NCBI GenBank assembly: GCA_036499395.1
Contig: DASYDW010000017.1
Location: forward strand, 1-64,000
Source: Pirellulales bacterium
Lineage (GTDB): Bacteria; Planctomycetota; Planctomycetia; Pirellulales; JACPPG01
Reading direction: 5' to 3'
Length of the DNA stretch: 64,000 nucleotides
The notes below the pieces were generated by a model. That model saw only the letters and a program-made list of their open reading frames with translations. It searched no databases and was not told the origin of the DNA. Positions 42,007 through 50,897 of this stretch are shown here, piece after piece. The translations under genes were made by a program, and so were the position numbers. Position 1 is the stretch's first letter. Each line of letters starts with the position of its first letter.

Positions 42007-42897
42007 TTAGGAGCGTCGGAGCGCCAGTAGCGCGAGACTGCTGAGTGCGGCGAGGGCGAGCGTCGACGGTTCGGGCACCGCGGCCACAACCATGGGTGAC
42101 GCGCTCGCCGCAGCATTACCTGCATTCTGCAACCAATTGGCACTGATCACGGCCAAGTCGGCGGAGTTTACTTCACCGTCGCCGTTGACATCCCCGGGAA
42201 GATTCGTGCCGGATTTCAACCATTCGCTCGCAACGACCGCGATGTCCTGCGCGTTTGCGAGGCCGTCCTGGTTCGCGTCGCCCGATACGACCGTTAGCGG
42301 ACCTGAAATGGCGTAAAGCGTGTGCGTTCCCCCGGATTCGTAATATCCTCCGGTGTCGACCCAGTTGATCGTCGAGGTAGTGCTATCGCCCCAGGCTGGG
42401 GTCGGCGTCCCTAACGGATCATCGGGTTCGTCGGGCTTGCCGGTCGCTCCCGTGCCCGTCCAGACTTCGTTAAATCCCGATGGCACGGGGGTTCCATGTT
42501 CGTTATCCAAGATCGGCGCGGCGATGGCTCCGTCCCACAGATCGGAATTCGAAGTCGCGATCAGTTGACCCGCCAGACCGTAGATGGGTAGCCCGGCGGA
42601 CATGGGATTCGTATTCGTGTTATCGTTTGCGGCGACCGTCGAGGTGCTCGCAAGCGCCGTCCAGGTCGTACCAAGCGTCTGCAGCAACGGCTCCAGGCTC
42701 GCGGCATTCGACACAAACGAGTTGTAGTAGCCAATGTCCGAGGACGCGGCTTCGGTCGTGGTGCTGGTGACGAACACCAATCGGTACTGATCACCAGGTT
42801 TCAGACCTGCGGGCACCGTCATCGGGCCAGCCCAGGCGACGTGTTGCGAAATGAGACATGTGGTGCAACCGAAAACCAGCAAAAGTAGACACTTCAT
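42007..42897 (-). CDS. PEP-CTERM protein with dockerin repeats
   Basis: The 296-residue product has a signal peptide (LLLLVFGCTTCLISQHVAWA), a middle beta-rich region of unknown fold, a type I dockerin pair (DANQDGLANAQDIAVVASEW and DVNGDGEVNSADLAVISANW) and a C-terminal PEP-CTERM signal (VPEPSTLALAALSSLALLALRRS). The PEP motif, hydrophobic helix and basic end mark it for exosortase processing and outer-surface display; exosortase is not in the window. Combining dockerin and PEP-CTERM suggests a calcium-dependent surface complex. Confidence 0.88.
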   Translation of the reverse strand: MKCLLLLVFGCTTCLISQHVAWAGPMTVPAGLKPGDQYRLVFVTSTTTEAASSDIGYYNSFVSNAASLEPLLQTLGTTWTALASTSTVAANDNTNTNPMSAGLPIYGLAGQLIATSNSDLWDGAIAAPILDNEHGTPVPSGFNEVWTGTGATGKPDEPDDPLGTPTPAWGDSTTSTINWVDTGGYYESGGTHTLYAISGPLTVVSGDANQDGLANAQDIAVVASEWLKSGTNLPGDVNGDGEVNSADLAVISANWLQNAGNAAASASPMVVAAVPEPSTLALAALSSLALLALRRS

Positions 42898-43245
42898 GGG
42901 AAATGCATGCGGTGATCATTAGGTGCAGTATTCAAAGAAGCAGCAGTCGGGCCGCCCCGATCTAGAGTCGATATTGCCGGGAAGCGGCACTGCCAGGATG
43001 GCGGCTCTGGCGCATGGTACCTGCGTACTGCATTCCTAGCGAGTCTTGGCGAGGCAGCAAAGACTGTGCCGAATAGGGGGTAATGCCCGATCTGCGGTGA
43101 AAACGTCACCGGCCAGCAGCCATGCTCCCTGATTACTCAATCGGCAGACGTCGAATGGGCCCGATGTGACCAGAGTAGGTGGCCACTAATTGAACAGGAG
43201 GCGCATTAAATGCGCCCTGCGTCACGAGGGTCATGAGCGGGCAAT
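42898..43245. other. Intergenic region with a short hairpin
   Basis: It lies between the PEP-CTERM gene and the nuclease gene, both on the minus strand. A hairpin GGCGCAT-TAA-ATGCGCC sits at 43200-43216, about 30 bases after the nuclease stop, without a T-run; a weak terminator is possible. No gene was recognised. Confidence 0.4.
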
Positions 43246-44163
43246 CTACAGCACAATCTGCCCCAGTACGCCGGCCAGCCGTTCACCGGCCTTGCCGATG
43301 CAGACGCGGGCCACGAGGCCGGCCGTCTCGGCATAGCTGTCCGGCACCGCCGGCAGTGTGCTCGCATCCTTATGTCCCTCGGCGACCGCAGGAATCACGG
43401 AACCATTGGTGTAGGCGTATGCCACGGCCAGGGCGTAGCTCTCTTTCGCCCAAGATTCGAACGTGGGCGCCGCAATCTCCTCGCGCGTGACTTCGCTGCG
43501 GTTGGCGGCAACGGCGGTCTGTGCCTCTTGAGCGCCGTGGGCGATCGTAGTGGGCGTTGGTCCTTTGCCCAATAGGTCGTCCCACATGGGATGCAACTTA
43601 ATCGTGCGATGGCCGCCGATCCGGTACACGGAATCGTTACCGCCGGCGTCTCCCTTCGGGCATTGCTCGCTGAAGAGCGTGGCGCAGTGCAGCGGCTGAT
43701 GGATGTCGCCAATCAGGTGGATGACCCAACACAGGTTAATCGCTTTCTCCGAGCCTGAAGTGGCACGAGCCTTATCCACGCAAGTCGGTAGCGCGACCAA
43801 GATGTTTTGATGCTTGGGCGGGTGGTCGGTTGCGCGAACGGCCGAGCCTGGGGGAATGTACGGGAAGTCGATGTAGTGCCAATCCCCGTGACTGAATGAC
43901 TCTTGATGATGCTTGACCCAATCGGGCCAGGTGGCTGCGCGCCAAAAGGCCCATTGCCCCTCCGGCACGCCTGCAGGCCGCTCGGCAGCGAGGAATTCCT
44001 TGTAATGCGGATGCTGCTGTAGGATCGCCGCGATCTTGTCGCGTTGGGCAGGGGTCAGCCGCTGGTACGCCAGCTCGGCGACAACCATGTGCCCCATGTC
44101 GTTCCAGGCATGAGCTTGCGAGGCGCAGCAGAGAATGACGAGCGACACCAAAGAGCGCAGCAT
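43246..44163 (-). CDS. Exported S1/P1-type nuclease
   Basis: ATG 44163 is preceded by AAAGGA, giving 305 residues. A signal peptide (LRSLVSLVILCCASQAHA) is cut before WNDMGHMVVAELAYQRL, whose N-terminal Trp is the first zinc ligand of mature S1/P1 nucleases. Further zinc-ligand motifs are GDWHYIDFPYIPP, NLCWVIHLIGDIHQPLHC and GGNDSVYRIGGHRTIKLHPMW. The enzyme would hydrolyse single-stranded DNA and RNA (and 3'-nucleotides) outside the cytoplasm for nucleic-acid scavenging, with three Zn2+ ions. The length is normal for the family. Confidence 0.92.
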   Translation of the reverse strand: MLRSLVSLVILCCASQAHAWNDMGHMVVAELAYQRLTPAQRDKIAAILQQHPHYKEFLAAERPAGVPEGQWAFWRAATWPDWVKHHQESFSHGDWHYIDFPYIPPGSAVRATDHPPKHQNILVALPTCVDKARATSGSEKAINLCWVIHLIGDIHQPLHCATLFSEQCPKGDAGGNDSVYRIGGHRTIKLHPMWDDLLGKGPTPTTIAHGAQEAQTAVAANRSEVTREEIAAPTFESWAKESYALAVAYAYTNGSVIPAVAEGHKDASTLPAVPDSYAETAGLVARVCIGKAGERLAGVLGQIVL

Positions 44164-44341
44164 GGCGAATCCTTTCGCGGGGCCGGGAAATCCGGCGGCC
44201 AATTTATCGGCCGCGGCGCCAAATCGGCAATGCCAATCCCGGCGGGGTACTAGCTGATTTTGGCGCCATCCATTGCTAGTTCAGCCGAGAATGGCCGCGG
44301 AGAACGCTCTCTAACCAAGACCGCCGCTTGCCCGCGCGAGA

Positions 44342-44545
44342 CTATTCCACCTCATCGATCTGGGGCGGGTATTGAAGTAGCCTTATCCGTTGCGATTCGA
44401 CCCGCTCCTTGCGAATGCGGGCCTCGAATTCGACGCGTTGCCGGCGCTCGCCCAGCCCCCATAGAAGTGCCGCGACGAGTGCTATGAGCAGCAGCATCGT
44501 CCCGAGCGAGAAGCGCAACCAGCGGTGTTTCTGCTCTTTATCCAA
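44342..44545 (-). CDS. Small single-span membrane protein
   Basis: The 67-residue frame from TTG 44545 contains WLRFSLGTMLLLIALVAALLWG, the RFSLRTLLLL-type membrane segment common in small planctomycete proteins, followed by a charged tail (ERRQRVEFEARIRKERVES). The start codon is TTG with no strong ribosome-binding site, so the N terminus is uncertain. It sits between the PEP-CTERM propeller gene and the nuclease gene. Function unknown. Confidence 0.5.
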   Translation of the reverse strand: MDKEQKHRWLRFSLGTMLLLIALVAALLWGLGERRQRVEFEARIRKERVESQRIRLLQYPPQIDEVE

Positions 44546-44576
44546 ACCCGGATTCTACTGCGCTGTCGCGCGGCAA

Positions 44577-45626
44577 TCACCGTCGACGTCGCAGCACCAG
44601 CAACGCCAGGCCACCGAGCGCGGCGAGGACAATCGTCGATGGCTCGGGCACATTCGGGATAACGACCGGATCCGCTACAGAAAGGAAGGACACGCCGGTG
44701 CCGTGAGTGCTATCGGAAAGGATCGTGCGATTGCCCGTGATGGGATCGATGGTATAGATCGCGCCCGAAGCAACTGCCGCCATCACTATGGTGCCGTTGG
44801 CATCGGTCGTGATCCCATACGGATTGCCTATGCTCCAGATGGGCCCTGATCCCACGGTGGAACTCGAAAGGATCGTACGATTGCCGGTAATAGGGTCGAC
44901 GCGGTAGATCGCTGAAATGTCATCCGCGATCAGGCTACCGTCCGCGCCCAGGATCACATCGTTGGGGGCACGAAAGTTGGGACCAGTCCCCACGGTCGGC
45001 CCGGACAATATCGTGCGATCGCCAGTCGTCAGATCAATCGATAAAAGTTGGTTTGCACCGTTAAAAGCCACGACGGCGCTCGTCCCCACGATGACGGCTC
45101 CGGACGAACTGAACCCAGGCCCGGAGCCGACACCGTTGCCCGAGATGATCGTGCGATTTCCCGTGATCGGGTCGACGCCGAAAAGCGTGCCCTGGCTCTG
45201 CTGATCGAAGGCGACAATCGAATTGCCATAAGGCAGGCCGCCGAGCAAATCCTGGAAATCAGGGCCAGTGCCGATACCTGATCCGGAGAGGATGGTGCGA
45301 TTACCTGTCGCGGGATCGACTTCAATCAGGCGGCTTTGCCTCAAGCTGGTGAACGAGTTCCCGTCCCCTACTAATAGATCGCCGTTCGGAAGCAGGGTGA
45401 CGCCGCCGGGGCTGGTGAAATTCGGTCCGATGCCATGTGTGTTGTCGGACAAGATCGTTCGATTGCCGGTCACGGGGTCGATGACCATTAAACCAAAATC
45501 GGTGCTACTGAACTCCGTTGTAACGACGATGTCACCCGGCTGCAGCGCAGCAGCAACAGCGGTGTGAAATCGACCGCCGACGCTGACAATAAGACCGGCG
45601 AGCGCAATGCGGATGGTTGCGTGCAT
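44577..45626 (-). CDS. PEP-CTERM protein with six propeller-like repeats
   Basis: The 349-residue product has a signal peptide and six near-identical repeats of about 45 residues, each carrying a D-P-x-T-G-N-R-T-I-L-S core (DPVTGNRTILSDNTHGIGPN, DPATGNRTILSGSGIGTGPD, DPITGNRTIISGNGVGSGPG, DLTTGDRTILSGPTVGTGPN, DPITGNRTILSSSTVGSGPI, DPITGNRTILSDSTHGTGVS). Six repeats fit a six-bladed beta-propeller of NHL/SMP-30 type. The end VPEPSTIVLAALGGLALLVLRRRR is a PEP-CTERM anchor. Surface-exposed binding or enzyme function is possible; no catalytic metal site can be claimed. Confidence 0.87.
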   Translation of the reverse strand: MHATIRIALAGLIVSVGGRFHTAVAAALQPGDIVVTTEFSSTDFGLMVIDPVTGNRTILSDNTHGIGPNFTSPGGVTLLPNGDLLVGDGNSFTSLRQSRLIEVDPATGNRTILSGSGIGTGPDFQDLLGGLPYGNSIVAFDQQSQGTLFGVDPITGNRTIISGNGVGSGPGFSSSGAVIVGTSAVVAFNGANQLLSIDLTTGDRTILSGPTVGTGPNFRAPNDVILGADGSLIADDISAIYRVDPITGNRTILSSSTVGSGPIWSIGNPYGITTDANGTIVMAAVASGAIYTIDPITGNRTILSDSTHGTGVSFLSVADPVVIPNVPEPSTIVLAALGGLALLVLRRRR

Positions 45627-46145
45627 GAAATGCCCTCAGTTACCTAGTGCAAGAACAGGGGTGCGACCGCGCAGCACGAATGCGGGAATGGTGCAACGCG
45701 GAGAAGAAGCGATATCGCCGGCAAGAAACCTGCTACCGATCGACTACCAACGATCGGGCACGTCCGGCTTTGAGAAGAGGATCAGTGGCTCGCTCCGAGA
45801 TAGATCAGCATTAGGCTGGAGTGTAATCTGGCCTGGGGTGGGTTGCAATAATTCGCGAAACACCCCGCCTAATACACGCACACTCCCCTGGCTCCGATGG
45901 TCATGTAAGCCTACGCAGTTGCGGGAAACTGATGTGCCGAACGTGGACCTTTCGTGGGCGCATAAAAAAGCCGTCAGGACCATGACAGTCCCGACGGCCT
46001 CCCCGTAGCGGCGCCCGTCGCGCGCCAGGGAAAGACTTCGGCGCGAAACCGGCGACGGCATCAGCGGCTCCTCGCCGATGAGCGAAGTGCGATTCGCCCG
46101 CCTGGCAGAAAGTCGACCAGGAGGCGGAGGCACGGATTGGTCGCG
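45627..46145. other. Intergenic region with a minus-strand terminator
   Basis: This 519-base stretch lies upstream of the propeller gene and downstream of the zinc-ribbon gene. It contains a clear intrinsic terminator for the minus strand (separate entry). A minus-strand open frame at 45744-46133 runs straight through that terminator and has no protein-like composition, so it is not called a gene. Confidence 0.5.
45963..45998 (-). terminator. Rho-independent terminator of the zinc-ribbon gene
   Basis: Read on the minus strand, an 11-bp stem with one mismatch (GCCGTCGGGAC ... GTCCTGACGGC, loop of seven bases) is followed at once by TTTTTT. It lies about 150 bases after the stop codon of the minus-strand gene at 46146-46706. 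GC-rich stem plus T-run is the standard intrinsic terminator pattern. Confidence 0.8.
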
Positions 46146-46706
46146 CTACCGCCGAACCACGAGCCGTTCCAGCAGTTGGGTTTGGCGCCATGTGCCGCGC
46201 GCGATGTTCACAAGCAACACGATCAACTCGGCTCCGGCGAAAAGCTGGACGCCGACAACCACCAATGCCGCGGCCGGTGCTAGAGGCACGAAGACAGACC
46301 GCTGTGGCGGCGCGAATCGCCCGCCAGGAATTGGCGCAGCCGCTTCGGCTGTCGCGAACATTGAGTAGGCGAAGATCACGAGAGCCAGAAGAAATGAAAG
46401 CGCTCCGATGACGCGCAGTATCGACGCGATGATGCGGAGAGCCCAGTAGCTTGGTCCGGGATCATCCAAGGGCGTTGGCTGACCATACGCCACTGGCTCT
46501 GGGTCCCAACGCTGCGGCGATTCCGGCGCCACGGCAGCAGCGGCAACCTCGGGCTGTATCGACGCGATAAAGTCATCGACGGGCGGCGCCGCCGGAAGAG
46601 TTATCGCGGCCTTGCATCGTGGGCATGCGATTGTGGCCCCCGCCTTCGTTGGCGGGTATTTGATCCTCGCCGCGCAGCCTGGACACGATATTGAAAGTTG
46701 ATCCAT
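46146..46706 (-). CDS. Zinc-ribbon membrane protein
   Basis: ATG 46706 gives 186 residues and is preceded by AGGGG. The N terminus has a zinc ribbon (ISCPGCAARIKYPPTKAG then ACPRCKAAITLP, two C-x-x-C pairs), the MJ0042-like form seen in many planctomycete proteins. A Pro/Ala linker and two hydrophobic segments follow (IIASILRVIGALSFLLALVI and APAAALVVVGVQLFAGAELI), then a basic end. The ribbon likely faces the cytoplasm. Function unknown. The longer upstream frame is not supported. Confidence 0.78.
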   Translation of the reverse strand: MDQLSISCPGCAARIKYPPTKAGATIACPRCKAAITLPAAPPVDDFIASIQPEVAAAAVAPESPQRWDPEPVAYGQPTPLDDPGPSYWALRIIASILRVIGALSFLLALVIFAYSMFATAEAAAPIPGGRFAPPQRSVFVPLAPAAALVVVGVQLFAGAELIVLLVNIARGTWRQTQLLERLVVRR

Positions 46707-46865
46707 GGCGAGCCCCTGTCCGCGGTTAACTACACCGCCGATTTTCGTCGGCCCGCAGTCGTGCCGCAAGCAAATCGTCGAGAGACGGGGGCTTGCCGGC
46801 GGGTATTCGTGCCGCGGAGCGTCGCAAGACTCGCGTCGAGCGCAATAACTGCGCATGCGCATAAA

Positions 46866-46963
46866 CGGAGAGGGCACGATTCGAACGTGCGGATCGGCGT
46901 GACGTCGATCATGGGCCCCCGGAAAGAAAGCCCATTGCTTTAAACCAGCTCAGCCACCTCTCC
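46866..46963 (-). tRNA. tRNA-Ser-like gene with abnormal anticodon arm
   Basis: Read on the minus strand, a class II cloverleaf is visible: 7-bp acceptor GGAGAGG/CCTCTCC with discriminator G, D arm GCT...AGC with GG in the loop, a long variable arm GATCG...CGATC, and T arm GCACG-TTCGAAT-CGTGC. The 5' half is a typical bacterial tRNA-Ser. The anticodon arm, however, is ATGGGC/GCCCAT enclosing 13 bases (TTTCTTTCCGGGG), or 15 if the usual 5-bp stem is used, instead of seven. No serine anticodon (GGA, TGA, CGA, GCT) lies in the loop. No CCA is encoded. It may be a pseudogene, a mis-decoding tRNA or a non-decoding RNA. Confidence 0.7.
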
Positions 46964-47187
46964 CTAACAAGAGTGACTGGGGGCCATCGTAATCGGCGGG
47001 TCGTGAGAATTCAAATTTGCCGAGGCCGGCATTCCTGGCGCCAGGTATGGAAGGCGCAAGGCCGCCGATCTTGGGAAGGCGCATCGGTCGGCGACGACAA
47101 CGCTTTTGAAAACGGCAGTCCGAATCAGCCCTTTCCGCGTCGCGCGTCGATCGACGCAACTCCATTCGGCGACGCGGATTCAGAAAA

Positions 47188-47260
<73 letters not shown>

Positions 47261-47495
47261 GCGCAGGCCTTCTATCATAGGCCAGCTTTCGCGGGGCAGA
47301 AAGGCGGGATCGCCTTCGACGGAATTAATGCTCTACGCCGACGGATGACGCGCCATTAGCTCTGTACAATATGTGCACGTTGCCGATTCAGGTCGCCCTG
47401 ACACCGATTTCAAAGTCCGCGGTGGCCCATGCTTCCACGGCAGTAAGGTCGTTGTAATCCCACGCGGCGGTGAAGAAGGAAGAACGCGTTAGGGT

Positions 47496-48083
47496 ATGGC
47501 GAAATTCTTTGACTACGTCCAGCCTCGTTTCATTGCAGCAGCCATCACAACGGCCGTCGCCTTCCTGTGCATCGTGGAAGTTGGCAGGCGGTCTCTTAGC
47601 ATTTTCGGCCTGTGGTGGTTCGGAAGTGGCGTTGAGGTTGGTCACGCGGCCATCGCTTTTTATCTAAAGTACGCGGGATCACTTGCTGTAGCGGCTGCGG
47701 CGTTGTTACCCGCAGTAGTGATGATTTCGAGACGGCGGTGGTGGGCTGGGGCCGTCCCCTTGGCTTGCGCTCTAGTGTTCTTGTTCTTCGCTGACCACAC
47801 CCGTATTCGTGCGTGGTCTGATAGGCGCGAAGCGTTTATTGAATCGTTTTTCAATGTATTCCAAAAGCAATGCAGGTCGTTCACTGTAGCGGAAGATTGT
47901 CCTAGTCCAACGATGGTGTGGCTAGGCTTAAAAGCCCCGCCGATAACTCGATGGAGCGATGGGACCTCCTGGATTCCAGACCGATTGGTGTTTTGCGACG
48001 ACGATCAAGAAGGCCTACTGCAAGTAGCCCGCGAGATATTTCCTGACGCACAAGTCAGTCGCTCATCCGAGAGTCGCGACTGA
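47496..48083 (+). CDS. Hypothetical membrane protein
   Basis: ATG 47496 opens a 195-residue frame. Three hydrophobic segments are visible in the first 100 residues (FIAAAITTAVAFLCIVEVG, YAGSLAVAAAALLPAVVMI, WWAGAVPLACALVFLFFA), then a soluble C-terminal domain of about 90 residues containing three Cys (QCRSFTVAEDC, LVFCDDDQEG). No known family is recognised. It ends 22 bases before the end of the G8-domain gene, which runs the other way. Confidence 0.65.
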   Translation: MAKFFDYVQPRFIAAAITTAVAFLCIVEVGRRSLSIFGLWWFGSGVEVGHAAIAFYLKYAGSLAVAAAALLPAVVMISRRRWWAGAVPLACALVFLFFADHTRIRAWSDRREAFIESFFNVFQKQCRSFTVAEDCPSPTMVWLGLKAPPITRWSDGTSWIPDRLVFCDDDQEGLLQVAREIFPDAQVSRSSESRD

Positions 48084-48104
48084 GGCGACGGTTTCTTCGC
48101 CCGA

Positions 48105-50378
48105 TCAGTGTTTCTGGCTCAGAGCGGTACTGCCCGAGGTGATCGGCTGCGTAGTTGGTGATGCCATGGGGGCAAACGTGATCACGTGCGGTGTTTGCTC
48201 GACATGTCCCACGATGTCCTCCGACACTGCGGTGAGTGAGACAGGTTGGTCGGCCGGGATGTCGAGAAAGATTTCCCACTCGGCGAAGCTGCCGCGGGTC
48301 GAGCGAGCAGGTCGGTCATTTACAGTCACTCGCTTGACGTCGCTGGTATCCGCGACCGAGCCTCGCACTTGTACGAGGTTTCCATCGCGCACGGCGCTCG
48401 TGATGACCGTAACGGGGGGCATTTCGTCGCGGAAGCTCGAGACGCCTCCCATCCGGTTGGCTCTCCGCGGCGCTCCGGCGGCGCCCCCTTCCGTCGCGTT
48501 CTCGTTGGCGTACTCGCTCTCTTCCGGAAAGCCCATGCTGAGCGGATTGTGAATGTCGTTGACCCGCATTTCCTTGGATGTCAAACGGCGAAAGCCGGAT
48601 CGATCCATGATCGAGCGCCAGATGGCCACGTCCGAACGGAACGTATCGAGACCGTCGACGAATACGCCGGTCGTTCCCAGGTGCAACGACCAGTTGGCTT
48701 CCCAGCATTTGAAGTCGCGAATCCAGAACGGCTTGCCAGGTTCTGGCATAGCCTCGGCCGCCTCGCGTGCGAGTGTCTGGTTTTGATTCGGAAAATCCAA
48801 GCCGCCGCCAACCGGTCGGGTGACGCCGCGGAGGTTCATGCAGAAGAATTTCATTGTGTGCGCTTCGTTGTCTTCGAAGCGGACGAACGGCAGGATTCGC
48901 GTGTCCTGGTTCTTGACCGTCCCGTCAGGCTGGCGAATGGGACGGATGGGATCGTAGCTGGCTGTTTTCTTGCAGTCGAATCGATAACCATATTCGGCGC
49001 ACTCGACGGCCACGTTTCGCGTGATCTGGTTCTGACAGTTCGACCACCAGAAACCTGCTCCGCGATTCAGATCGAACGGCGCCACCTGATCCTTTTGCGT
49101 TTTGCCGGGCAGAACTAACGCCGCGAGGTTGTGGTCGAGTATGTTATTGACTTCGGTGCCGTCTTCCAGGAAGTAGCCGTGGCCTACGCTCTTGAAACCT
49201 ACGCAGTCCCGGACCACCAGCGAATCCGTGCCATGGATCGTGATCCAACGGTTGTGGCTGTTCCAGATCGAGGCGCCGATCACCGAGCTGCCGCGCATCG
49301 TGTCGCCGCACAGATGGAAGTGAATGCTGTAGCGGCCCAACTCGTCGCGCTTGCCGAGGTGGCGAAACTCGGCATACGAGATCGATCCAGCCGAACCGCG
49401 GTGGTACATCGTATGCCCGCGCACGCCGTCCGGATCGGCCGATTCGACGACGACATTGCGCGTCAGGTTCGCCACTTCAGCCTGATGCTCGTCGTCGGCG
49501 AAGTGAGCATAAGTCAGCGGACTATCGAGAGAGATTGCATACCCGCCGGTGAAATCGCGACTGGCCGATGCGGGTCGAAACGCGCCATTGCCGCGACTTT
49601 CACCGTTGCCACGGTTTTCGCTATCGCCTCGACGTCCGCGCTCGCTTCGATCGCCCCCTTTGACGATCGTGCGTAGTTCGGTCTCGGCGCCTGCCAGAAA
49701 GTCGGATGATTGGCGATCGCGCTGCCGGTGCGTGCTGGTTACGATAATATTGTCCCCCTCTTTCCAACCTTCGACGCTTTCGGCCAAGGCCAGACTGGTG
49801 GCTCCTGGATCCGTTCCGCGCTTCAACTTGACCCAGGTTCGAGGCATCGGCGTGCCGTGCAATTCCATTCGCCCGCCACAGCAGACCAGCGCCGGGCAGG
49901 AGACCTTGTCCATGCCTTCGAGATATCGCAAGCGAATCACTGCCGTGAATTCCGCGGGGTGTGGTGCCCCGGGGCGACCGATGAACAGCGCTGGTCGAGA
50001 GTTGCCTTCGACCATCTCCTCCATCATGGCGTGGCAATCGAACCCCGCTTCCGATGGTTCTTCACTGGCCGTGATGGTGACCAACCCGGCATCGAGCACC
50101 GTGTTCCGATCGCGGGCGAATTCCAATTCGCCGGCAATCTGCACGACGCGAATGGTTTCGCGAGACGCGCTGACGTCATAGGTAACGTGATGCCCAGCGC
50201 GAACGACGACAACGTCGCCATTCATCGGCGCGCGGCCGAGATCCCACGTCTCCTTAGCAGACCACACTCCGGATTGTTTCGAGCGGACAACAGGCGGTTC
50301 TCCAGCTTCGACCGTCGTGAATGTGGATGCGAGCAAGGCGAAGACGCTCAGCAGGCGGCAGGTCGTTTTAAGTGACAT
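48105..50378 (-). CDS. Exported G8-domain protein with parallel beta-helix
   Basis: ATG 50378 gives 757 residues with a signal peptide (LLSVFALLASTFTTVEA). Residues about 35-160 are a G8 domain (SGVWSAKETWDLGRAPMNGD, VVRAGHHVTYDV), named for its conserved glycines and known from eukaryotic CEMIP/TMEM2 and some bacterial proteins. A long right-handed beta-helix follows (HTMYHRGSAGSISYAEFRHL, HFHLCGDTMRGSSVIGASIW, NNILDHNLAALVLPG), and an Ig-like end (VRGSVADTSDVKRVTVNDRP). CEMIP relatives bind or degrade hyaluronan; a glycan-binding or lyase-like role is only an inference. Frame extension to 50576 is not coding. It is the last gene of a minus-strand group. Confidence 0.85.
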   Translation of the reverse strand: MSLKTTCRLLSVFALLASTFTTVEAGEPPVVRSKQSGVWSAKETWDLGRAPMNGDVVVVRAGHHVTYDVSASRETIRVVQIAGELEFARDRNTVLDAGLVTITASEEPSEAGFDCHAMMEEMVEGNSRPALFIGRPGAPHPAEFTAVIRLRYLEGMDKVSCPALVCCGGRMELHGTPMPRTWVKLKRGTDPGATSLALAESVEGWKEGDNIIVTSTHRQRDRQSSDFLAGAETELRTIVKGGDRSERGRRGDSENRGNGESRGNGAFRPASASRDFTGGYAISLDSPLTYAHFADDEHQAEVANLTRNVVVESADPDGVRGHTMYHRGSAGSISYAEFRHLGKRDELGRYSIHFHLCGDTMRGSSVIGASIWNSHNRWITIHGTDSLVVRDCVGFKSVGHGYFLEDGTEVNNILDHNLAALVLPGKTQKDQVAPFDLNRGAGFWWSNCQNQITRNVAVECAEYGYRFDCKKTASYDPIRPIRQPDGTVKNQDTRILPFVRFEDNEAHTMKFFCMNLRGVTRPVGGGLDFPNQNQTLAREAAEAMPEPGKPFWIRDFKCWEANWSLHLGTTGVFVDGLDTFRSDVAIWRSIMDRSGFRRLTSKEMRVNDIHNPLSMGFPEESEYANENATEGGAAGAPRRANRMGGVSSFRDEMPPVTVITSAVRDGNLVQVRGSVADTSDVKRVTVNDRPARSTRGSFAEWEIFLDIPADQPVSLTAVSEDIVGHVEQTPHVITFAPMASPTTQPITSGSTALSQKH

Positions 50379-50428
50379 AAGAACTTTGTCTCCAACGGAT
50401 AAGTCGAATGTGTTGCATTGGAATAGTG

Positions 50429-50839
50429 TCAGCGTTTCAGATTGATCGGCGGGAGCGTGTTCTCTCCCGCTTGAATGGTGACTTTTAGAATGGGTTTGCC
50501 GGGGTTGGCGTGCTTTCCTCGAAAACGGTCTTCGCCCTCGATCTCTTCCCCGTGATCGACGGTGACCTGTGGCCATTTTGCCGTTACTGCGTGTTCTCCC
50601 GGTGCGGTGACAGACAAGGAGAAAGTGCCATTGGCGTCGGTCTTCGCGCCCAGCGTGGCGGCTTGTGCGTTTCCGATCTCAGAAAGGTAAACGTAAACGC
50701 CGGCCGTCGGCACGCCCGCGACTGTCACAACCCCCGTCGCGTTGTAGGCGGATCGCGGTGCTTCGAATTGGTCGCCACAGCCCAGCGCCATTCCTGCCGA
50801 TGCGACAAGAAGAAAGCACACGGTGCGGTAGTTTGGCAT
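50429..50839 (-). CDS. Lipoprotein with carboxypeptidase-regulatory-like (transthyretin-like) domain
   Basis: ATG 50839 gives 136 residues. The N terminus FLLVASAGMALGCGDQF is a lipoprotein signal with ALGC as lipobox. The rest is a single beta-sandwich: ATGVVTVAGVPTAGVYVYLS, AKTDANGTFSLSVTAPGEHA, pattern V-T-x-x-G-x-P-x-x-G-x-x-V and D-x-x-G-x-F-x-L. Planctomycete genomes often carry such small lipoproteins next to DUF1559 genes, as here. It is probably outer-surface or periplasmic; function unknown. Confidence 0.8.
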   Translation of the reverse strand: MPNYRTVCFLLVASAGMALGCGDQFEAPRSAYNATGVVTVAGVPTAGVYVYLSEIGNAQAATLGAKTDANGTFSLSVTAPGEHAVTAKWPQVTVDHGEEIEGEDRFRGKHANPGKPILKVTIQAGENTLPPINLKR

Positions 50840-50897
50840 CAAGGCTCTTTCCTTAATACTTGCGATGGCTGGCAATCGCTTGCAGTGGCTGGCGAAA

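Noticed and set aside
45744-46133. Minus-strand open frame of 129 codons
   Set aside because: It runs through a clear rho-independent terminator and has a random composition.
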